A DNA stretch of 64,000 bases from FEN-1099 sp964511015 (GTDB lineage: Bacteria; Lernaellota; Lernaellaia; Lernaellales; Lernaellaceae): assembly GCA_964511015.1 (NCBI GenBank), contig CAZEDX010000014.1:14022-78021 (forward strand). The letters are read 5' to 3'. Positions 45,381 through 54,592 of this stretch are shown one piece after another (positions within the stretch are counted from its first letter, which is position 1; every line of letters begins with the position of its first letter). Made by a program: the position numbers and the translations under genes. The notes beneath the pieces were generated by a model. That model worked only from the letters and a program-made list of their open reading frames with translations. It made no database searches and was not told where the DNA came from.

Positions 45381-47452
45381 TGCGGCACCTCCCTGGCGAA
45401 CGCCCGGCGGGCAAAGAAGGATTCAATATCGATCAACGTCTGGCGGTAGGCGGTGTACTGATCCGGGCTGACCCGCGTGTCGCGATTGACGAAGCGGTAG
45501 ACCAAGCGGAACCCGTCGGCGGTCCGCTCGTAGCGGCCGTCGAAATCGAGCAGCGGCGTGCGTACGACCTTGGGCTGCGGCATGTCCTCCAGTTTCCAAT
45601 TCGGTGGCAGGTGCACGTTGAACACCTGGCTTTCGGTGTACTGGGTCGGCGTCAGCAATGCCGTCCGCCGCGTCTCGTTGTCCACCTGTGCGAAGCGGTC
45701 AGGCAGTTCCGGCAGATCCACCACCCACATGCCGCCGGTCTTTTTGGCCAGCATCGGCAAGCGGTAGACCAACGTGGTGCGCAACGGCTTGTCCGGATCC
45801 TGCACGTTCTCGTCGTTGAAGCTAATCAGTTCCGCGCCCGGGCCGCGATCGAGCACCTGCTCGCGCAGATCCTTTTCCCGCGTGCGTGGATCGATCGATT
45901 CGAGATAGCCGCGGTTGGCGGCTTCGAAGATGCCCATCGAGGTGTCGACGCGGGTTACGGTCGCCGCGCCCTGCGCGTCGAATCTCACATCGATTTCGAT
46001 GTTCGATCGGCTGCTGTCAGGCGGCGGCATGTCAATCCAACCCACCGTCCGGCCTAGCGCATCGACGTAAGGCTGGCCGTGGTCGTCCCAGCGGAAGAAA
46101 GGGTAGCGGAAGGTTTCGGCGGTGGCGTCGAGGAAGAACGACCGCCCGTTGAGGAAGACCTTGGTGATCGCGTGGTTGCCGGCGAGGTTGGGCACGGCGT
46201 AGAGTTCGTGCGCAAAGCCGAAGGTGCCCAGCACCACTGGATGGGCTTCCACGCCGATTGCCTTGAGCATCGTCGCCATCAGAATGGCCTTGTCGGTGCA
46301 ATCGCCGTAGCCGTTGGCGAGGGTCACTTCGGCCGGATGACCGGTGAAACCGGTACCGAAGTCGGTCTTGATCGAGATGTACCGGATCTTGCGCTGCGCA
46401 TACTGGTAGATGCGCGCGATCTTCTGTTCGACGTCCGTCGCGTCGCCGACTGCGGCCGCCACCGCGCGCTTGACCGAGTCGGTTACCACGATCCGGGTGC
46501 GGTAGAACTCGGTCAGCAGGTCGAAGATCGGGTCCCACGTTTCGATTACCCGCGCGCGCAGGGTGGGGGCATATTCCAACTCCGGCGCCATGTGCGGTTC
46601 GGTTTCCAGCGGTGCCACGTCGGTCATCGCCCAACGGTAGGTGGTGGAACCGTCGGGGTTGTCGGTGACCGTCGGCGGCTGCTGGGCGGCGGGCATGTTG
46701 CGCGTTTCCCAGAACAGCTTTTTCGCGGCCGGCACGACGATATCGACGCTCGAGAGCGCCACCGGCGAGGTCGACTGGAAGTAGTATTCGGGAAAGAAGA
46801 AGTCGGGATGGATCGGCTTGACCGTTTTGTTGCGGTACCAGTACTCGACGATGTCGCCGAGGCGCACCTCGGGGATCATAAGCTGGTAGGAGACGCCGCG
46901 GTTGAAGAACAGCGTGCCGGCGTAAGGTTCGGTCTTGGTCACGAATTTCGCCCCGGCCGCCTGGAATGTGCCGTCAGGGTGCACCACCACGCCGAACGGC
47001 CCGGTCAGGCGCTCGCGGTTCGGATCGACCCAGTTGCTGGTGCGCGCCCAGGCCCGGGTCTTTTCTTTCAACACCAAGCCGGTGAAGTGGTAGTCGTACC
47101 AGTTGGTGCCGTCGGTTTCGAGCCGGTAGACCCCGATGTCTTCCAAAATGACGCCGGGCCGGTCGGGGTACTTCTGCGCCAGTTCCCGTCCCTGGGCGAA
47201 CAGCTTGGCGTACCGCGCCGGGTCGTAGCGCCAATTGATCTCACCGATTTCCACCGGCGCGGAGAACCGCACTTCGTTCACCGTTTCACGGGCAATACGG
47301 CGCCCGTCGGGCAGCGTAAACAGCTTGCCGTCAAAGGAAACGGCCGGCACCCGCAATTCATCGCCGTTTTGCAGAACGATGACGGTCTCGGCCAAGGCCG
47401 GCAGTACCGCCAGCACCAAAATCAGCAAGAGGAAGCGAAATCCGCGTCGCAT
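45377..47452 (-). CDS. DUF3857 protein with active-type transglutaminase-like domain
   Basis: The 691-residue protein has a type I signal peptide (FRFLLLILVLAVLPALA), an N-terminal small beta domain (VIVLQNGDELRVPAVSFDG), a DUF3857 domain, and a transglutaminase-like core with Cys in NGYGDCTDKAILM (about 382), His in LAGNHAITKVFL and Asp in FFLDATAETF. Such domains act as proteases, amidases or cross-linkers in the periplasm. GGGAGGATCGG precedes the ATG. The downstream overlapping gene is a paralogue that lost the Cys, so the pair may form a complex. Confidence 0.88.
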   Translation of the reverse strand: MRRGFRFLLLILVLAVLPALAETVIVLQNGDELRVPAVSFDGKLFTLPDGRRIARETVNEVRFSAPVEIGEINWRYDPARYAKLFAQGRELAQKYPDRPGVILEDIGVYRLETDGTNWYDYHFTGLVLKEKTRAWARTSNWVDPNRERLTGPFGVVVHPDGTFQAAGAKFVTKTEPYAGTLFFNRGVSYQLMIPEVRLGDIVEYWYRNKTVKPIHPDFFFPEYYFQSTSPVALSSVDIVVPAAKKLFWETRNMPAAQQPPTVTDNPDGSTTYRWAMTDVAPLETEPHMAPELEYAPTLRARVIETWDPIFDLLTEFYRTRIVVTDSVKRAVAAAVGDATDVEQKIARIYQYAQRKIRYISIKTDFGTGFTGHPAEVTLANGYGDCTDKAILMATMLKAIGVEAHPVVLGTFGFAHELYAVPNLAGNHAITKVFLNGRSFFLDATAETFRYPFFRWDDHGQPYVDALGRTVGWIDMPPPDSSRSNIEIDVRFDAQGAATVTRVDTSMGIFEAANRGYLESIDPRTREKDLREQVLDRGPGAELISFNDENVQDPDKPLRTTLVYRLPMLAKKTGGMWVVDLPELPDRFAQVDNETRRTALLTPTQYTESQVFNVHLPPNWKLEDMPQPKVVRTPLLDFDGRYERTADGFRLVYRFVNRDTRVSPDQYTAYRQTLIDIESFFARRAFAREVPQ

Positions 47453-47633
47453 CCGATCCTCCCAGACATGAAGAGAAGTTTATCTTGAACGCGCCGAAAG
47501 CAACTTGCAATGACCGCGGCCGCACCGTAACGTACGCCCGACCCCGGCGCCGGCGGGGCGTTGGTCTTCATTCAGACCGCCGGCCGCGGCGAAGGTTCAG
47601 AACCGGAACGACGGCGGGTCGAAAGGAACCGAG

Positions 47634-48539
47634 GTGACTGCTCAACCCCAGGTGTATGTTGTCGGCGCGGAGCACACGGACCAGCGGCTCGACCAGTTCG
47701 TGGCCGAGGTGACCGGTGTTTCGCGCAAACGGGCGATGGCGCTGATCGCCGACGGGGCGGTGCGGGTCGACGGGCGCGTCTTGCCCAAAGGCACGACGCT
47801 GGCGGCCGGTCAGCAGGTGGCGGTGGTCGTGGCCGAATTCGGCGCCGCGTCGCCCGACCACGAGCTCGCGCCGGCCGTACTGTACCTCGACGACGACCTG
47901 GTCGCGGTCGACAAACCGGCGGGCCGCCACAGTGCGCCGCAACGGGCCCACGAAACCGGCGCGGTGGCGCAGGCGCTGCTGGCGCGTTTCCCCGAGATGG
48001 ACGGTGTCGGCTTCTCGCCGCTGGAGCCCGGTATCTGCCACCGGCTGGATTTCTGGACCTCCGGCGTGCTGCTGGCCGCGCGCAATCAATCGGCCTTTCG
48101 CGCGGTGCGCGACGCGTTCGACCGCCATGCGGTGCGCAAGGAATACCTGGCGCTGGTGGCCGGCGAGCCGCCGCGCGCGTTTCAGGTGGATGCGCCGATC
48201 GCCCATCCGTCGCGCCGCGCCGCGCGGGTGGTGGTCGGCGATGAAAAGGGACGGGGCGTCGTGCCGGCACGCACCGAGTTCGAGGTGCTCGACCAGCGGC
48301 CCGGCTATGCCTTGCTCCGGGCCGACTGCGCCACCGGCGCAATGCACCAGATCCGTGCCCATGCCGCTCACGCCGGCTTCCCGCTGCTCGGCGACGAACT
48401 CTACGGCGGCCCGCCCGAACCGAGCGGCCGTTTCTGGCTGCACGCTTCCCAACTCGTACTGCCCTGGCGCGGCCAATCGCTGCGCATCCGGGCCGAGTTG
48501 GGACCCGACTTCGAGCACCGGTTGGGCCGCGGCGATTGA
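47634..48539 (+). CDS. RluA-family 23S rRNA/tRNA pseudouridine synthase
   Basis: GTG 47634 follows GAAAGGAACCGAG. The 301-residue protein has an S4 RNA-binding domain (RLDQFVAEVTGVSRKRAMALIADGAV) and the pseudouridine synthase core with LAVDKP-like LVAVDKPAGRHS, the catalytic Asp in CHRLDFWTSGVLL (about 139), and GAMHQIRAHAAHAGFPLLGDELYGG. It isomerises uridine in RNA. RluC, RluD and TruC-like members cannot be separated by eye. Cytoplasmic. Confidence 0.92.
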   Translation: MTAQPQVYVVGAEHTDQRLDQFVAEVTGVSRKRAMALIADGAVRVDGRVLPKGTTLAAGQQVAVVVAEFGAASPDHELAPAVLYLDDDLVAVDKPAGRHSAPQRAHETGAVAQALLARFPEMDGVGFSPLEPGICHRLDFWTSGVLLAARNQSAFRAVRDAFDRHAVRKEYLALVAGEPPRAFQVDAPIAHPSRRAARVVVGDEKGRGVVPARTEFEVLDQRPGYALLRADCATGAMHQIRAHAAHAGFPLLGDELYGGPPEPSGRFWLHASQLVLPWRGQSLRIRAELGPDFEHRLGRGD

Positions 48540-48626
48540 CGTCGGCCGGCCGGGCCGCATTTTCCATTTTTTTCGCTTCATTCTATGATAGCCGCCGGTG
48601 TTTCCCCGCTCGCAAAGGAGAACCCC

Positions 48627-50702
48627 ATGCGCCGTGCATTGTTGACCACGATTATACTGTTTCTGCTCAGCGCTCAGGCGTGGGCCGACGAAATTGCGCT
48701 CACCTACCGCTTTGCCGAACCGATGTTGGTTGAGCACGTGGACGGCACAGTCGAGCCGGTGCTCGCCGGCCTGAATCAGTTCCTGGTGCCCGGCTACCCG
48801 ATCGTGCCGGCGCAGACGGCGTGGGTCGCGTTGCCGCAGGGCCACGAAGTGGTGGCGGTGCGCGTCGAGGCGGCCAAGGCGCGCGTGGTGGCGCAGGCCA
48901 CCGCGGCGTGGTGCCCCAATTTCGGGCCGTGGGGCGAACCGATCGAACATGAAGCCCAACCGAATTACGACATCTATGCCGGTACGGCACCGTATCCGAG
49001 TGCGCGTTTTCAGCCATTGTCGGTGCAGCACAAGCGCGGCGTGGCGATTCTGCCGGTCGTGCTCTACCCGGTGCAATACGTGCCGGGGAACGAAGAGCTA
49101 ACCTTTACCAGCGAGTTGACCGTGCGCGTAACCACGCGGCCGCAGCGGCGGGCGGAGGCAGAGCTGTTGCCGTTCCGCGGCCTGCCCGACGATCTGCGCG
49201 AACTGCGCGCGCGCGTCGACAATCCGGAACTTCTCTCCCGGTACGAGGTCGAAACGATACCGATGCGCGTCGAAATCGACTACCTGGTCATCACCCCGCA
49301 GAAATGGGTGAACGCGCTGCAAGACTACGTGCAGCACAAAGCCGATCTGTTTGGCCTGCGTTGTGAGATTGTCCCGTTGGAAGACATCCTGGCGCAGATG
49401 GCGGGCCAGACCGATCAGAAGAAGATTCGCGACTACATCGTGCAGCGTTACAACGACGGACTCCAGTGGGTGCTGATCGTCGGTGACGCCGACCGCGACC
49501 GGGAAGTCATCAAGCTGCGTGGTCTGTACGTTTCCGGCACCGACCCCGACGACGGCTCGACCTACACCGATTCCCGCATGGCCGCCGACCAGTATTATGG
49601 CTGTCTGGACGGCAACTACAACCAGAACGGCAACAACTTTTGGGGCGAGCCCAATGACGGTCCCGGCGGCGGCGAAGTCGACTTGCTCTATGACGTGCAC
49701 GTGGGGCGTTTCGCGGTCGAACATTTGTGGGAAGTGAAGATCATGGCCGGCAAGACCACGGCGTTCGAAGACGACTACCAAATGCCGCAGCGCCTACTGT
49801 TCGTCGGCGAGGAAGCGGACGAAGTCAGCTCCGGCGGCGAGATGAAAGACAAGGTCTACGAATATTGTGGCGACCAGACCATGCCGATCACGCGGCTGTA
49901 CGATTACAACAACCTGTTCAGCCACCAGCACGTCGTAACGGCGATCAATTCCAATCAGTTCCAGTGGCTGAACCACATGGGCCACGCCGACGTCACCGTC
50001 AACATGACGTTCTACCCGTCGACCGTCAACGAGCTGACCAACACGCGTTTCTACCTCGGCCTGTCGCAGGGCTGCTACTCGGGCAGCGTCGACAGCGTTA
50101 GCCTCTATGGGCAGGAATCGGTCGACTGCATGGCCGAGCAGTTCACCGCGAAGACGCAGCACGCGGCCTTTGCCTACTTCATGAACACGCGCTACGGATT
50201 CTACCTGCGCGGCCGGCTCGACGGCCCAAGCAACGTCTATGACTGGGAGTTCGCCGATGCGCTGTTCAACGACGGCATCCCGAACATCGGCGCGGCGATG
50301 GACAAGGGCAAGGAAGACTGCATCGGCTTGCTCTCGCCGCAGAACATGATGCGCTGGTCGTGGTACACGCTCTTCCTGTTCGGTGATCCGCAAACGCCGA
50401 TGCGCCTGAACTGTGACAACGACGGCGACGGTTACATGTCGGCCTACTGCGGCGGGCTGGGCGAAGACTGCAACGACGTCGACGGCGCGGTGAATCCGGA
50501 CGCGGCCGAAACGTGCGACGACGGCGTCGACAACAACTGCAACGGCCTGGCCGACGCCGAGGATCCGGCTTGCGCGGTGGCCGACGACGACGCCGATGAC
50601 GACGCGGTCGACGACGATGCCGTCGGCGACGACGACGCGGCCGGTGACGACGACGGGGCGGACGACGATGACAACAACGACGACGGCGGGTGTGGCTGCT
50701 GA
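48627..50702 (+). CDS. Secreted gingipain-like cysteine protease (C25) with MopE-like motif, Asp tract and GCGC tail
   Basis: ATG 48627 follows AAAGGAG. The 691-residue protein has a type I signal peptide, a beta-rich N-terminal propeptide (to about 210), and a C25 caspase-like domain: IDYLVITPQKW, WVLIVGDADRD, GRFAVEHLWEVK, catalytic His in WLNHMGHADV (about 453) and Cys in GLSQGCYSGSVD (about 482). A MopE-type motif follows (CDNDGDGYMSAYCGG ... CDDGVDNNC), then an Asp tract and GGCGC. It should digest proteins outside the cell while tethered. The last three modules match those of the S8 protease at 4875. Confidence 0.92.
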   Translation: MRRALLTTIILFLLSAQAWADEIALTYRFAEPMLVEHVDGTVEPVLAGLNQFLVPGYPIVPAQTAWVALPQGHEVVAVRVEAAKARVVAQATAAWCPNFGPWGEPIEHEAQPNYDIYAGTAPYPSARFQPLSVQHKRGVAILPVVLYPVQYVPGNEELTFTSELTVRVTTRPQRRAEAELLPFRGLPDDLRELRARVDNPELLSRYEVETIPMRVEIDYLVITPQKWVNALQDYVQHKADLFGLRCEIVPLEDILAQMAGQTDQKKIRDYIVQRYNDGLQWVLIVGDADRDREVIKLRGLYVSGTDPDDGSTYTDSRMAADQYYGCLDGNYNQNGNNFWGEPNDGPGGGEVDLLYDVHVGRFAVEHLWEVKIMAGKTTAFEDDYQMPQRLLFVGEEADEVSSGGEMKDKVYEYCGDQTMPITRLYDYNNLFSHQHVVTAINSNQFQWLNHMGHADVTVNMTFYPSTVNELTNTRFYLGLSQGCYSGSVDSVSLYGQESVDCMAEQFTAKTQHAAFAYFMNTRYGFYLRGRLDGPSNVYDWEFADALFNDGIPNIGAAMDKGKEDCIGLLSPQNMMRWSWYTLFLFGDPQTPMRLNCDNDGDGYMSAYCGGLGEDCNDVDGAVNPDAAETCDDGVDNNCNGLADAEDPACAVADDDADDDAVDDDAVGDDDAAGDDDGADDDDNNDDGGCGC

Positions 50703-50746
50703 CCACGCGCCGGCGACGGGCAACGAAACTACCGAGGGGGAGTGCG

Positions 50747-51628
50747 ATGTTCCAGGGCATCTATGTCGCGACAGCCACGCCGATGCGGGCGGACGGCTCG
50801 TTTGACGAAGCCGCCTACGCGGCGCACGTGCAGCGGCTGGTGGCCGCCGGCGTGCACGGCTTGGTGCCGGCCGGCACCACCGGCGAAGGTCCGACGATGA
50901 ACGCGGGCGAGAAACAGGCGATGATCCGCATCTGCCGCGACGCCGCGCAGGGCCGGGCGAAGGTGGTCGCGGGCGCGGGCAGCAACAGCACCACGGCCAG
51001 CGTCGAAGCGGCGCAGGCGGCAAAGGAAGCCGGGGCCGACGGCGTGCTCGCGGTCGTGCCGTACTACAACAAGCCGATGCAAACCGGCATGATCAAGCAC
51101 TTCCAGGCCATCGCCGAGGTCGGTCTGCCGGTGATGATCTACAACATCCCCGGACGCACCAGCATCAACATGACCTCCGAAAGCATCGCCGAAGCGGCGA
51201 AACACCCGAACATCGTCGCGGTCAAGGAAGCGACCGGCACGGTCACCGCCACCGCGGAGATCGTCGCGCTCGCCCCGCGGCTCGACGTGCTGGCCGGCGA
51301 CGACGCGCTGTTCCTGCCGTGTCTATCGGTGGGCGGCGCGGGCGTGGTCAGCGTTGCCGCCAACGTCGACCCGGCGCGCATGGTCGCGCTCTGGAACGCG
51401 TGGCAGGCCGGCGACCTGCAAGGCGCGCAGAAGATCCATCGGCAGCTCTGGCCGCTATTCCGCGCGCTGTTCATTGAAACCAACCCGATCCCGGTCAAGG
51501 CGGCGCTGCACCTGCTCGGCCACAGCGGGCCGACGATGAGGCTGCCGATGACCGAAGCGGCCGAAACGACCGTCGCGCGGCTGTCCGTCGTGTTGCGCGA
51601 GCTCGGCCTGTTGGGCGGCGGAAAATGA
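50747..51628 (+). CDS. dapA: 4-hydroxy-tetrahydrodipicolinate synthase
   Basis: The 293-residue TIM-barrel protein has LVPAGTTGEGPTMNAGEK, VVPYYNKPMQTGMIKHF (Tyr of the catalytic relay), VMIYNIPGRTSINM, the Schiff-base Lys in IVAVKEATG, and LAGDDALFLP. It condenses pyruvate with aspartate semialdehyde, the first committed step to diaminopimelate and lysine. GGGGGAG precedes the ATG. dapB follows with a 4-base overlap. Confidence 0.95.
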   Translation: MFQGIYVATATPMRADGSFDEAAYAAHVQRLVAAGVHGLVPAGTTGEGPTMNAGEKQAMIRICRDAAQGRAKVVAGAGSNSTTASVEAAQAAKEAGADGVLAVVPYYNKPMQTGMIKHFQAIAEVGLPVMIYNIPGRTSINMTSESIAEAAKHPNIVAVKEATGTVTATAEIVALAPRLDVLAGDDALFLPCLSVGGAGVVSVAANVDPARMVALWNAWQAGDLQGAQKIHRQLWPLFRALFIETNPIPVKAALHLLGHSGPTMRLPMTEAAETTVARLSVVLRELGLLGGGK

Positions 51629-52437
51629 ACAATCTGAGACTTATCGTCACCGGCGCGATGGGCCGCGTGGGGCAGGCGCTGGTGCGCTATATCGCCACGC
51701 ACGACGGCTACGAGCTGCTCGGCGCGGTCGAGCGGCACGATCACCCCGATCTGGCGCGCGACATCGGCGGCATGCTGCTTGGGCGCAACCTCGGCGTCGC
51801 ACTCGAGAACGACGTGCGCAACGTCATTCTGGGCGCGCATGCGGTGATCGATTTCACGCTGCCCGAGGCGGCGCTGCGGCACGCCGAGTGGGTGGCGCCG
51901 CGCGGGGTGCCGCTGGTGATCGGCACAACCGGCCTGTCGGCTGAACAGAAGGAACTGCTGGCCAAACTGGCCGAGCAGGCGCCGATCGTGCTCGCGCCGA
52001 ATATGAGCGTCGGCGTCAATCTGCTGTTTCATCTGGCGCGGCGGGCGGCGCAGGTGCTCGATGAGGAATACGACGTCGAGATCGTCGAGACGCACCATCG
52101 CAACAAAGTCGACGCGCCATCGGGCACGGCGCTACGGCTGGCGGAGGTCGTCGCGACGCAGTGGGGCCGCGAGGAACCAGCGGAGTTTTACGACCACGGC
52201 CGGGAGGGGCAGGTCGGCGTGCGCGAGTACGGCCGCATCGGTCTGCACGCGGTGCGCGGCGGCGATATCGTCGGCGACCACGATCTGCATTTCTACGGCT
52301 TAGGTGAGGTGCTGACGTTATCGCATCGCGCGACCACTCGCGACAACTTCGTCAAAGGGGCGTTGCGCGCGGCGCGGTGGTTGCAGGGGCGCGAACCGGG
52401 TCTGTACGACATGCAGGATGTGCTGGGCCTGCGCTGA
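51625..52437 (+). CDS. dapB: 4-hydroxy-tetrahydrodipicolinate reductase
   Basis: The 270-residue protein has the nucleotide-binding GAMGRVGQAL at the start, VIGTTGLSAEQ, APNMSVGVNLLFHL, and the catalytic block ETHHRNKVDAPSGTAL. It reduces the DapA product with NAD(P)H. The ATG overlaps the dapA stop (ATGA), so the two are translated together. Confidence 0.96.
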   Translation: MNNLRLIVTGAMGRVGQALVRYIATHDGYELLGAVERHDHPDLARDIGGMLLGRNLGVALENDVRNVILGAHAVIDFTLPEAALRHAEWVAPRGVPLVIGTTGLSAEQKELLAKLAEQAPIVLAPNMSVGVNLLFHLARRAAQVLDEEYDVEIVETHHRNKVDAPSGTALRLAEVVATQWGREEPAEFYDHGREGQVGVREYGRIGLHAVRGGDIVGDHDLHFYGLGEVLTLSHRATTRDNFVKGALRAARWLQGREPGLYDMQDVLGLR

Positions 52438-52458
52438 CGCGGCGAGGCGGGACGCAAC

Positions 52459-53238
52459 ATGAAAATCGCCAGATATCAGTTGGGCCACAGCGTGCGCATC
52501 GGGCGGCTCGAAGGCGACGGCGTGCGCGACATGGGCGCCGATCTGTTCGCGCACCTGCAGGTCTTCGGCCAGACCCACACCCTCGACCAGGTGAAGCTGC
52601 TGGCGCCGTTGGTGCCACGCAAGATCGTCGGCGTCGGCAACAACTACTTCGAGCATGCGCGCGAGATGGGGCACGAGCCGCCGGCGCAACCCGACATCTT
52701 CCTCAAACCGGGCACGGCGGTGATCGGGCCGGACGACGCGATCGAGATACCGGCGGCTTCCCAGCAGGTCGAGCTGGAAGCGGAGCTGGCGGTGATCGTC
52801 GGCCGCACGCTGCGCGACGCAACGGTCGAAGAGGCCGCGATCGCCGTGCTCGGCTACACCTGCATCAACGACGTCACCGCGCGCGATCTGCAGCGCAGCG
52901 ACCGCACCTGGACGCGCGGCAAAGGGCACGACACCTTCGCGCCGCTGGGTCCGTTCATCGCCACCGACCTCGACCCGGGCAACCTGTTGATCGAAAGCTA
53001 CGTCAACGGCGTGCGCAAGCAGTACGCGCGCACGCGCCAGATGCTGCACCACGTGCCGCAATTGCTGTCGTACATTTCGTCCATCATGACGCTCGAACCC
53101 GGCGACGTGGTGGCCACCGGCACCCCGGCCGGCGTCGCGCGCATCCAACCCGGCGACGTGGTCGAGGTTGTCCTCGAAGGCATCGGCCGCCTGCGCAACC
53201 CGGTGGTGGCGCGGGGCGCATCGCCGGATATCGCCTAG
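52459..53238 (+). CDS. Fumarylacetoacetate hydrolase (FAH) family protein
   Basis: The 259-residue protein has the FAH signatures VPRKIVGVGNNYFEHAREM, PDIFLKPGTAVIGPDD, and the metal ligands in VELEAELAVIVGR (Glu pair) plus INDVTARDLQ, GKGHDTFAPLGPF and TGTPAGVARIQPGD. Members act on acylpyruvates, oxaloacetate or 2-hydroxyhepta-dienedioate. It follows dapB by 21 bases and probably shares its transcript, so oxaloacetate/pyruvate-type chemistry is plausible; the substrate is not certain. Confidence 0.9.
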   Translation: MKIARYQLGHSVRIGRLEGDGVRDMGADLFAHLQVFGQTHTLDQVKLLAPLVPRKIVGVGNNYFEHAREMGHEPPAQPDIFLKPGTAVIGPDDAIEIPAASQQVELEAELAVIVGRTLRDATVEEAAIAVLGYTCINDVTARDLQRSDRTWTRGKGHDTFAPLGPFIATDLDPGNLLIESYVNGVRKQYARTRQMLHHVPQLLSYISSIMTLEPGDVVATGTPAGVARIQPGDVVEVVLEGIGRLRNPVVARGASPDIA

Positions 53239-53252
53239 GCCGGAGCGGCGGG

Positions 53253-53599
53253 GTGGAACCGGCCACCGCCGTTGCCCGCGCCGCCAACGAATTCGGTTTC
53301 CGCCTACTGGTCCAACTCGCGCCCACCCAGGATCAACGCAATCTGATGATCTCGCCATTGGGCGTGTCGATGTGTCTGACGATGTTGCATCACGCCGCCG
53401 GCGGGGCCACGCGCGAGGCGCTCGCCAGTGCGCCTGGCCTGACCGGCCTCGCGGACGAGACGATCGCCGCCGGCTATGACACGCTGGGCCGGCGGCGCGT
53501 CTGGTCGTCGACCGTCCGTTCCTGTTCGCCATCGCCGGCACGATGCCCGGCGGCGAACGGACCATTCTCTTTCTCGGCTGGTTGGTCGATCCGGTTTAG
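53253..53599 (+). pseudogene. Serpin remnant: both ends kept, middle deleted
   Basis: From GTG 53253 the frame gives ANEFGFRLLVQLAPTQDQRN, then ISPLGVSMCLTMLHHAAGG, a clear serpin N-terminus (helices A-B). About 230 bases later another frame gives VVDRPFLFAIAGTMPGGERT followed by ILFLGWLVDPV and a stop at 53597-53599, the universal serpin C-terminus (DRPFLFxI...ILFxGxVxDP). The reactive-centre loop and some 250 residues between are missing and the frame changes, so a deletion plus shift inactivated the gene. It sits between the FAH gene and a convergent hydrolase. Confidence 0.8.
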
Positions 53600-53601
53600 T
53601 C

Positions 53602-54573
53602 CTACTCGAACAGCTCAGTCGGTCCGCGCTCGGCGGTGACGATCAGGCGGCCATCCTGACGCGCAAAGAGCAGTTGGCGGCCGAAGAACGGGATATGGAT
53701 ACGGTTGCCGTCCACCCGCTCGCGGACCAAGGCGGCGAATTCGCGGCGCGGGGCGTGCAGCCGGTCGTAGCTCTGGATGAACGTCGAATGGTGGGTGGCG
53801 ATCATGTGCCGCGCGCGCAGGTCGTCGAAGGCGCGCAGCACATCGTCGGCGTCGAGGTGGTTGCGGCGCATGATCCAGCGCGGCCGGTACGGGCCGACCG
53901 GCAACAGCGCGACGTCGATATTCCACCGTCGGCCGATCTCGCGGAACAGTTCGCCGTCGTAGGCGGTGTCGCCGGCGTAATAGACGACAAACCCGTTGCC
54001 CTCGATGACCAGTCCGCCGCAAGCGCGATCCCACAAGCCGTCCAGTCCCCACCGGCCGCCCCAATGTTTGGCGCCGACAACGGTGACCCGCAGGCCGCGG
54101 TAAGACGTCGACTGCCCGATGCCCAGACCAAAGCGCTCGCCGAACGGCAGTCCGCGCGGTAGCCGTCGGCCCACGCCGTGCGGCGTGACTACCGCGCCAT
54201 CGCCGGGCACGTTCCGTAGGCTGCCGGAATCGAGGTGATCGAGGTGCGGGTGCGACACGAAGGTCAGATCGATCGCCGGCAGGTGCTCGGGTGCGACACC
54301 GACCTCCACCAACCGCCGTTGCAGGCGGCCGATGTGATCGAATAGCACCGGGTCGGTGAGCACGAACCGCTCGCCGAGTTGGATCAATACGGTCGCGTGG
54401 CCGAGCCAGGTGATCGCCAGCGGCGCTTCGGCTTTCAATTCGTTGAGACGGCCGGCAACGCGTCGCGGGGGTTGCAACGAGTGATATAACGCGCGGGCGC
54501 CGATGCGGATCATGAACAGGCGAGACAATAAAAGCAGCGCCACGAGGCCAACCAGCCATGGCAGGAAATCCAT
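53602..54573 (-). CDS. Membrane-anchored metallo-beta-lactamase-fold hydrolase (NAPE-PLD/UlaG-like)
   Basis: The 323-residue protein has an N-terminal membrane helix (DFLPWLVGLVALLLLSRLF) and a metallo-beta-lactamase fold: ITWLGHATVLIQL, FVLTDPVLFD, FVSHPHLDHLD (metal site about 105-113), VVGAKHWGGRWGLD, VVYYAGDTAYDG and HMIATHHSTF. This set is typical of NAPE-type phospholipase D homologues, which cut N-acyl phosphatidylethanolamine. It is the last gene of a run with a TetR regulator directly upstream. Confidence 0.88.
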   Translation of the reverse strand: MDFLPWLVGLVALLLLSRLFMIRIGARALYHSLQPPRRVAGRLNELKAEAPLAITWLGHATVLIQLGERFVLTDPVLFDHIGRLQRRLVEVGVAPEHLPAIDLTFVSHPHLDHLDSGSLRNVPGDGAVVTPHGVGRRLPRGLPFGERFGLGIGQSTSYRGLRVTVVGAKHWGGRWGLDGLWDRACGGLVIEGNGFVVYYAGDTAYDGELFREIGRRWNIDVALLPVGPYRPRWIMRRNHLDADDVLRAFDDLRARHMIATHHSTFIQSYDRLHAPRREFAALVRERVDGNRIHIPFFGRQLLFARQDGRLIVTAERGPTELFE

Positions 54574-54592
54574 TGTCGCGACTGCTCCATGG

